Source: CAZOOR01 sp964581505 (GTDB taxonomy: Bacteria; Bacteroidota; Ignavibacteria; Kapaibacteriales; UBA2268). From it: a stretch of 25,166 bases of DNA. Where the stretch lies: NCBI GenBank assembly GCA_964581505.1, contig CAZOOR010000038.1, positions 1 through 25,166 of the forward strand, written 5' to 3'. The notes under the pieces were generated by a model. It made no database searches and was not told the DNA's origin. It saw only the letters and a list, made by a program, of their open reading frames with translations. Below are positions 1 to 8,600 of the stretch, piece by piece. Position 1 is the first letter of the stretch; the number at the start of each line of letters is the position of its first letter. Position numbers and translations under genes: made by a program.

Positions 1-706
1 GTTCCGCAGACTTAATGTTTTTAATAATATAATTATCAAAATTATTAAGTTTTAAGCTCACTATTAAATCAATAATATTATAGTCAATGCCCTGCTCTGC
101 TTTTATTTTAAATAAACCTTCATTTTCATTTTGTAAAATAAAAGTTGTATCCTTATCAGCACTTAACTTAAAATATCTTTCGGTCTTATCTTTAACCCTG
201 CCAACAACATGTCCACTTGAATAAACGTATTCTTTTTTAAACTCATCAGTAAATTCCAAATAATCGATTTTTACTTCAACAGAGTTTGAGCAAGAATCCA
301 GATAATCACCTAAAAAACCAACCAATGGTCTGCTACCATAAACAGGTCTCATACCCATAGTAGCAACAGCACCTATAATCTTACCGGTTCTAATAAAACC
401 AACTTGCTTAAATTCAAAGAACTCCGCTAAGGTATTCAGATACAATGCCGAATGAAACCTTAATTTTGTCGTATCGTAGCTCAATTGGAAATTACAGCCA
501 AAGAGCGAATCCTTCTTTACAATCTTTCCAAGATCAATTACTAAAACAACCTTGTCCTTTCTCTGTCCGCAAACATCAATTACACGTTTGCTGACTATCC
601 TTGCAGTATCCTTTGCAAATAACCCGTGGCCGGTGCCAAAAGGCACCAGCCAGAGTATAGCAATAATGCTACTTATTATAAATAAGTTTATTCGAGAGTG
701 ATACAT
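1..706 (-). CDS. Exported protein of unknown function, cohesin-like N-terminal region (partial, C-terminus outside window)
   Basis: The reading frame stays open from an ATG at 706 down to the window edge, about 235 codons with no stop, so only the N-terminal part is visible. Residues 1-30 (MYHSRINLFIISSIIAILWL, then a short polar stretch) form a typical Sec signal peptide, which supports this start. The mature part begins with a beta-rich segment (VIDVCGQRKDKVVLVIDLGK, then DSLFGCNFQLSYDTTKLRF) that resembles a cohesin-like beta-sandwich; this is pattern similarity only. The start lies 38 nt inside the end of the upstream T9SS gene, so the two are probably co-transcribed and translationally coupled; only a weak GGTGA precedes the ATG. 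A C-terminal T9SS tail is plausible but cannot be seen here. Confidence 0.75.
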   Translation of the reverse strand, partial: MYHSRINLFIISSIIAILWLVPFGTGHGLFAKDTARIVSKRVIDVCGQRKDKVVLVIDLGKIVKKDSLFGCNFQLSYDTTKLRFHSALYLNTLAEFFEFKQVGFIRTGKIIGAVATMGMRPVYGSRPLVGFLGDYLDSCSNSVEVKIDYLEFTDEFKKEYVYSSGHVVGRVKDKTERYFKLSADKDTTFILQNENEGLFKIKAEQGIDYNIIDLIVSLKLNNFDNYIIKNIKSAE

Positions 707-2549
707 TTTCACCAATCAATCTATAAATGTATGCACCTGCCTGTACTTTCGTATTCTGCTCATCTGTGCCGTCCCAAACAAAGCTATTAACACCGGCAGA
801 CAATTCGCTGCTTGAAAGTGTTTTTACTTTATTACCCAGAGCATCATAAATTGTTAATGTATAAATTCCTGCTTCAGGAACATTTACAGAAATCAATGTA
901 GTTGATGTAAATGGGTTAGGATAGTTGCGGAGCAAATTCTCATTGTTGTATTCTTCCACACCGGCAACAACTAAATTAATATCAGAGATATTTCTGTCAT
1001 TAAATTTAATATTCTGTGCCAAAATTGCAGATTTCAAATCAACATTAATATATGCTACCGGAGTTACAGCATCATACTCGCCTGTACCGGCCAATACAAC
1101 AGTATTTCCATTATAATCGCAGGAAATTTTATTATCAACAGTCTTAACTGCAACTATATTTGAATTCAAATCAAAAGATGTCGCCAAAGGACCATTTACA
1201 TAGCCATTTAAATAAACAGGAATTGAAACAATATCACTATTTAATACTTTAGCATCTCCAAATCTAATTGCTGTTGCTTTTGCATCATCAATTGTTACTT
1301 TTCCATAAAGAGGAATTGTATCAAGAAGCCAAGGCAACTGAGGAACTCTAGCCGAAATATAATGAAGTATTATAGCGGCATCAAATTCTGTTACCTGATA
1401 GAATACAGACCTTAAAGAAGGAACCTGTGTCGGCAAATTATCGCCTTCGTAGAAATCTCTCCAAGGAATATCTTCTCTTGTATTTTCATCTTTCCACCAG
1501 AAACGACCATTATGATTTACATCACCATGATAAGCATTTCTTTTACGAACACTATCCAGAGGAACTTTTGTTGCTCTTGAGTGCATAATAACTCTTGCGT
1601 CATTAACTGTTACAAAACGGTTCTGAGGCATTTTATGATGTCTGCGACCAACGCCCTTCGACATATCAGCATCACCATCACCCCACCATTCACCAATATT
1701 ATATCTTTGGTCAGCTGTAAAAAGAATTCTCTTCTCTGTTCCACCAGAGGGTGTCCATTCATTAGTTAATCTCGTTGATTTTCTTGCTTTTACACGATTA
1801 TAAGTACCATCGGCAAGCTCATGCTCCAACCCGTTCAAGAAATCTTTTCCTTCGCCTTTAATACCGACCGAAGCGCCTCTTGTAACCACTAATGTACCCG
1901 GATCATAAGTATTGCCACCGATTTGTCCATAGCAAAACTCAATATCACCCTGATTTGTTAGCGGGTCTTTTGATTTGTATAATTTCAATTGGAAATCGGC
2001 TATACTTGATTTAACCGCTTGGTCATTAATATTCAAATCTTTCCACTCAACTGTAAAAATACCATTAGCATCATCAAGATAAAAAGATATTTCCGTATGT
2101 GCATAGCCATCAAATCTTTCATTATCAGTTCTTAGCCTATGGTCTCCCCAGAAAGGAGCAATTACATTAATAGGATAAATAGCATTTTTCACAAAAAGTC
2201 CTTCAGGCTCCTTCGAGCGGAAAAAAGGAGGAGGTGAAAAAGTAATAAATCCATTAATACAAACCCATAGTTTTGTATATACTTCACCGTTAAATTCAAA
2301 CGGGAAACCAATATCAATACCCGTTGCATAAGAATATCCGTCATCCAAATCTTGAGTCCAATTCGGAGGAAGACCGAATGCAGTTTCGGGAATTATAGTC
2401 TTATCAGGACCAAGTTCTTCATAAGGAGTAAGGTACTTAATTTTTATATTACCGTAATCTCCATAAACTTGAGCCTTCAACGGCTGCAAGGAAAACATTA
2501 TTCCGAGAATAAGCACAAGCCCCACAGCTATTAAGAAGTTACGTTTCAT
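669..2549 (-). CDS. T9SS type A sorting-domain protein with dockerin-like and cohesin-like segments
   Basis: A 626-residue secreted protein. I chose the ATG at 2549 because it has a GGAG ribosome site 9-12 nt upstream and starts a clean signal peptide (MKRNFLIAVGLVLILGIMFS, cleavage near LKAQ); a frame extending to 2621 would add 24 residues encoded by a hairpin region. Residues ~75-110 (GIDIGFPFEFNG, LWVCINGFITFS) match the nidogen-like N-terminal domain common in secreted Bacteroidota proteins. Residues ~313-410 contain a calcium-loop-like GDVNHNG followed later by EFDAAIILHYI, resembling a dockerin pair. Residues ~430-515 look cohesin-like (SDIVSIPVYLNGYVNGPLAT). The last ~95 residues (LLRNYPNPFTSTT, YDALGNKV, GAYIYRL) are a T9SS type A sorting domain, normally removed on export and surface attachment. 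Function is unknown; adhesion or complex assembly at the surface is inference. Confidence 0.85.
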   Translation of the reverse strand: MKRNFLIAVGLVLILGIMFSLQPLKAQVYGDYGNIKIKYLTPYEELGPDKTIIPETAFGLPPNWTQDLDDGYSYATGIDIGFPFEFNGEVYTKLWVCINGFITFSPPPFFRSKEPEGLFVKNAIYPINVIAPFWGDHRLRTDNERFDGYAHTEISFYLDDANGIFTVEWKDLNINDQAVKSSIADFQLKLYKSKDPLTNQGDIEFCYGQIGGNTYDPGTLVVTRGASVGIKGEGKDFLNGLEHELADGTYNRVKARKSTRLTNEWTPSGGTEKRILFTADQRYNIGEWWGDGDADMSKGVGRRHHKMPQNRFVTVNDARVIMHSRATKVPLDSVRKRNAYHGDVNHNGRFWWKDENTREDIPWRDFYEGDNLPTQVPSLRSVFYQVTEFDAAIILHYISARVPQLPWLLDTIPLYGKVTIDDAKATAIRFGDAKVLNSDIVSIPVYLNGYVNGPLATSFDLNSNIVAVKTVDNKISCDYNGNTVVLAGTGEYDAVTPVAYINVDLKSAILAQNIKFNDRNISDINLVVAGVEEYNNENLLRNYPNPFTSTTLISVNVPEAGIYTLTIYDALGNKVKTLSSSELSAGVNSFVWDGTDEQNTKVQAGAYIYRLIGENVSLSNKLIYNK

Positions 2550-2595
2550 TTTATTCTCCATTTTATTATTAAATTTTCTTTCATCGTTAAATGTA

Positions 2596-2627
2596 GGGTG
2601 TCGGGGCATTTTCAGCCCCAACTACCC
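2596..2627 (-). repeat. GC-rich hairpin in the gap between the two T9SS genes
   Basis: The arms GGGTGTCGGGGC (2596-2607) and GCCCCAACTACCC (2615-2627) fold into about 12 base pairs with one C/A mismatch and a one-base bulge around a 7-nt loop. It starts 15 nt after the stop of the giant gene on the transcribed strand. No T-run follows on the minus strand, so it is not a standard intrinsic terminator. It could be a REP-like or mobile palindromic element, an mRNA-stabilising 3' hairpin, or a partial terminator. Its GC content contrasts with the AT-rich surroundings. Confidence 0.5.
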
Positions 2628-2641
2628 ATCTGAAAATTAAA

Positions 2642-5600
2642 TTATCTTACAATTACCATTCTCTTTGTTGATGTTATGTTTGCAGATGACAAACGAAGCA
2701 TATAAGAACCGCTAGCCAATGGTTGACCATTAAGACCCTTTGCACTCCATTTTACATCATACAATCCCGGTGCATAAGCCGCATCAGCAATTGTTGCAAC
2801 TACATTACCAAGAGCATCAACCACGTCAAGTTTAATCTTGCCGTATTCTTTAACACCGAATGTAATAGTCGCTGTGGTTTTTACCGGATTAGGTGTAATC
2901 CTTGCAATACCTTCCTCTATTGAAGTTGGTTGCTCATCAAGACCACTTGCCCAATCGTGAAGTATAACGAATGCTTCAACCTCAGGATTGTGAATCTGAA
3001 TTCTAAATCTATCACCTTCTGTAACTATTCTGAAATCAGGAGCGCCTGCACCAGGTTCGCCTTCGCCTGTTTTCATATTGTAATTAAACAAGTTACCATT
3101 CGATACAGCATCTCTAATGAACCACTGTGAACCGGTCGGATTCTTCTGTGCATCATTCTTATCCGGAATATCGTTCTTATTCCAACTAATCGATACAGGA
3201 TAATAAATTGATGTATTTCCAACTTCGCCACCGGCTTGGAATCTACCTTTGTAAATTCTTATATCTTGGACACCCTGTTTTGCTCTCGGGAATATGTTAC
3301 GATATGTACCATTGACAAGAGGTATTGTCCATCTTGCATCAAATACATCTTTCGGCGGAATCGGCGGTAAATCATACTCGCAGAAGTTGTAATCCAAAGT
3401 TCCTACGTCTTCACCGTCTAGACCATCACCTGTTGTAGCATCTCTCGGAGCAGTACCGAATTCAAGAACCTTCCAAGCGAATTTTCTCTCGCCAGGCGTT
3501 CCTTTAGGTGCTGTATTCTCTATAAGCAACTGACAAATAAAGTCTGTCGGGTCGCTATATTTCAATCTATAAACTAATTTATCCGTCATACCCGAAGCAT
3601 CTGTTACAATAACAACTATCGTAACTTTACCATCAGCGTCTGCCGGCAAATTAAAGTTATCTGTCTTAATGACTACTTTTACCGTGTCTTTATCTAAGGG
3701 ACCTTTAATCTTACTGGGCATTAATGTAAATCCACTAAGAGGATTGCCATTTTTGTCCTCAACTCTAAGAGTTAATGTTTCACTCGGGTCTCCCGGTTTT
3801 TTACCACGCAATAAGTCATAATCGGATACTAACAGTGTATCTTCATAAGGCTTTCCTTTATCAATACATCTTACGATAGGTGCAGATGTAATTTCAGGTC
3901 TATGATTTGTAGAATCAACCTTCAATGACAATGTAACAAGATCTGAAAGCTGCTTTTCGCCATCAATGATATCCCAAACTATAACAGTTACCTGCTCGGT
4001 CTTAGGAGCATCATCTACCTTAGGCATACCATAAAGTAAACCACTGATAGGATTAATCTTCAACCATTTAGGAGTTGTCTTAAGATTTCTCAAATCCCAA
4101 ACACCGGCTTCTTCGTAGCAGGGATCTTTCGGAATTTCATCTTCAGCATAATCAGAATATACTAATTCAAATCGATGCTCTTGATCCATATTCGGGTCAT
4201 ATACTTTAATCATTCTTGATGAGTCAATCAAATCATGATATTTCTCAGGATCAGACTCATCATAACTGTTGTAATCATAATCTTCTTTTGCAGTAGGCAA
4301 TGAACGAGTTATGATTGTCGGCTTGACATTAATAAATATAGGTATTGTCAATGGTGTAGTTCCACCGTGTCCGTCATTACATACAACTGTGAATAAAGTA
4401 TCAGTGTTCAAATAACCGTGATACTGTACCTTAGGTGTCAATAGCTTCAATGCTGTATCACCATCAATACGAATGTTCAACTGTCCTTTTGTCTGGAAAT
4501 CTACACCCATATCATCAGCCTGGTCATCTGTACCATATTCCATCAAATATTTGTTAGCCATCCAAGAAGGTCTGTTCTGTCTTACTAAGATTTTATCATC
4601 AACGCCATCAGGCAAATTATTACTATCATAACTCGTAGAATCAATAACAGTTTCACCATCAGGTCTCACAGTTACACTAACAAATCCATAAGCAGTCTTA
4701 CCATAACGATAATCCCATCTTCTTCCAAACATATTAGCATAATTATCTTCTTGTTCATCGTTTGTGTTAAAGTCAATTTGTAATCTTAACTTATCAGTCA
4801 AATTAGCTTTAACAGCTCTATCGTTCCAACTGGTCTGCGGAATATCAGGAGTCATACCGCAAGTGTAAATTGAAGGTGTATAAACAACCCATACCTCTTC
4901 ATCACCTGCCATATTTATTCTTCTATTCACAGTATCAGCGGCATTGTCAGATTCTTCTTTTGTTTCAACCCATTCTGCAAAAACAGGAGGCTGATTGACA
5001 ACAAATAATTTGAATGTATAATCAATTGTTCTATCAGAACCATAATTGACTGTATCCTGCTGTAAATATCTAGCATTTACTGTATCATAATTGCAAGCAT
5101 TCATATATTTTCTGTACAACTGCATATAAGCATCAATCGTATCTTGCCCCAATTTGAGAGAATCAGGTCCACGTCTTACATTCTTCAAATAATCCACCAA
5201 AAGACCAGTCGGCGGGAAATTGGAAGCTGTTACATAAACATCTTCGCCACCTGGAACAACGTAAGGATTAGTAGGACTACCACGTAGTAAATAATATCCT
5301 TGCGCCAAATCCCTAGGATTCTGATGCTGCGTATCGCCTGCCGCAATTGTATCACATTGCAACCACTGCCTAAGAGCTGAATTCGCATCGGTTGTCCATG
5401 TGTATTCCAACTGAGGATATACCGTTGCATTAAACCATGAACGTGGGTCATAGAAATGATTTGTATCTTTTGCAGTAATTGTCATAATGGAATCACGTCC
5501 TTGACCTTCCAATACAGGTAAATCACTATATGTACCGGGGTCTTGAGGATATGTTCTATCTTCCGTTATGAATATCTTATTTAGGAACTCAACCAGAGGA

Positions 5601-8600
5601 ATAGTTTTCTTCTGTCCGGCTTCCCAAGGATATTCGGAACCAATCTCTTTCCAAACAGTATCAGTTTGCAACTGAACAACATTTCCTGTCCACTCAGGTG
5701 CTTGTGTTGATTTTACAATCTTAAACGACATACCATCTTCATAAGCAGGAATTACGCCTTCTCTCCAAAGTACTGTTCTAGAGACAACGCGAACTTCATC
5801 ACCAACATTAACCGGAAGTGATGTAAATCTTTCGCCACCGAAGAATGTTTGATTACCTTCATTTGATGTCGGCATATCAGGTCTGTTCCAGAATAAATTA
5901 GGAACATTTGCAAACTGCGTAGTACCGGCACTATATTTACGTCCCAACAATACAGATCTGTCTTCTTTATAAGGCTCCCATCTTAACCGCTGCAACAAAT
6001 ATGCACCAACGCCAAGATTGAACATACCTTCTTGAGTTCTTCTAAATATTGTATTCGGATTTCTATGAGTCGAATCGGGAACCAATTCTACTCTTGAACG
6101 GAACACTTCTCTATAAGGAGCATTTTCGCCAACCTGTCTTAATGATGTACGGATAAAATCACCCGTGGACTCATTAATAACAAAGAATACAGATTCATTT
6201 AAGAATCTCTGGTCATGATTGCTTCTTTCGGCTATTCCGTCATAATCAATTGCTGTTTCGAGGAATAAAGGATAACCGACCGGATGATAATAATTACCAT
6301 CTTTGTCAGGTCTAAATTCACCCTGCATAGCTGCAATAAAAGGATATTTCAAATTGCCATTTTGGTCGCGTGCTTCTGCAATGGCAGGATTACGTAGCCA
6401 GCGTTTTACATATTTACGATAAGAAGGCTGATTTTCTTCCCAATATCTCTTGACAAGCGGAGGAATACCAACCGAGAAGTCCTCAATAGGTGCCATTCTG
6501 CGTGCAGAATAATCAGATGTCTTAATATCTGTTCCTTTATCGTGAACATCATAAATCAATCCTGCCATAAGAACCTTAGCATCAATCGAATGCTCGCCAA
6601 CTTCATTTTCGTTAGCACCGTTCAAAAATGGAATAACCGTATATGTATATTTATTATATGACTCAAATGGACCCTGCTCTGTCGGATTTGAGGTTGCGGG
6701 ATACATAAATTTCATATAAGTTTTATCACAATTATTAAATTTGCTTTCTACAAAGAATGTTTCTTCACTGGCATTCTGAGGTCTGCCATATTGGTCTTGA
6801 ATCTGAACAATCACGTTAGCTTCTGTTCTACCCCAATAGTTCCAGCGAAGGGTATCAGTTCCGCCCCATCCTGCCAAACTACCTGCAAGAACACCTTTTG
6901 TATTAGGTGCATCAGGTAATCTAACTAAAAATCTTGCATCATTATTATACATTGAGTTAGATGCTGTACTTGCGAATATATCCGTATATTTCACATCTCT
7001 CGGATAAGGGCCAACTACTTCCGCATAAATTACAGAACTTGCCAAATCCGAAGAAGCTTCATTTGCTACCAATGCACCTTGATTATCTCTTTGAACCGGA
7101 CCGGTAATAACATTCTGCTTTACACCAATTTTTGATAACGCCTTATTGCCAATCACAAGAGAACGATTAAAGAATAATTTCATATTCCAGTTATCGGAAT
7201 ATACTGCGGCACCTGTATAGGCACTGTTATTTTCAAATCTAGCTCTATTGAACCATATTTTATCTGTTCTGTGAGATCTATCAATAGTTACACTATCCAG
7301 AATATATAAAGCACCACCAAGGCCAATACCATTTTCTCTTAATCCTACCTGAGGATGATATCTTACTACATCAACAATTCTTGTATTTGCTGCGATAACT
7401 GTTGTCCATGTTTCGCCTGCATCAGTCGTCTTGATAATCTGTCCGTAATCACCAACTGCATAAGCATCGTTTGATGTCGGGAAAAATACACCCTTCAAAC
7501 CGAACTGAGTATTTGATGTTTTTTCTGTCCAAGTTACACCGCCGTCTGTTGTTTTAAAAACTTTACCCATATCGCCTACAACATAACCTGTCAAAAGGTC
7601 TGTGAAGAAAATTGAATAAAGGTCAAGTGCAGATGACTCGTAAACTTTTGTCCAAGTACCACCGGCATTGGTCGTTTTGAAAATCTGACCGAATGAACCG
7701 GCAATATAACCTGTCTGTGTATCTACGAAGTAAATACTTCTTAAATTGCTATAAGTATTAGCATTTCTTACCGACCATGTTGCACCGCCATCAGTTGTTT
7801 TTATAATTAAACCTCTGTCACCTACTGCATAACCTTCAGTTTCAGATGTAAAATCAACGCCGTGCAATGTGTTGTTTGTAACAGGTGCTGTTGTCGGGTC
7901 TACCCAAGTATTACCACCATCGGTTGTTTTCAGGATTCTTCCTGCACCACCAACTACATAACCCACTAATGAGCCTGAGAATGTAACACTATTTAATGAC
8001 CAAGTTTCAACCGGAGATTTAATCTCAGTCCAATTGTTACCATTATTTGTGGTCTTGATAATCAAACCTCTATCACCAACAACTATACCATTATTATAAT
8101 CGGTGAAATATACACCTTTTAATCTATAAGGTGTTGGATAATTTTTATATGTCCAATTCATACCACCACCGGTTACCTTGACAATAGTACCGAACATACC
8201 CACAGCAAAACCGACATTCTGTGTTAAGAATGTAGTTCCGTGAAGAATATTACCGGTGCTTGCCGTACCGAAACCGATTTGAGTTGTACCCGTTCCACTG
8301 TATTTTCCAAGAATGCTTTGTTCAACTGTAACTTCGTTGTCCAAAAATCTTGTCATCATTCTTGCATCGGGAGGATATTTTGTTGTATCCTTATAAGTAA
8401 ACACATCATTACGTGATGCGTAATTTGTTACAAGACCCGTAGTCCAATCAACATCAACAACATCAATATCGTTTACGTAAAAACGCTCAACTGTAGCCAT
8501 TGGATTGACCATACAAACAGCACCACCACTTCCGTTGTGTACTTTATTTGCAAGGAATGTAACACCTTTCATTACGTTGATGTCGCCATTTAACGAATAA

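Noticed and set aside
2550..2621. Upstream in-frame start of the T9SS gene at 2621
   Set aside because: The extension is encoded by the hairpin region and precedes the signal peptide; the ATG at 2549 has a GGAG site at proper distance.
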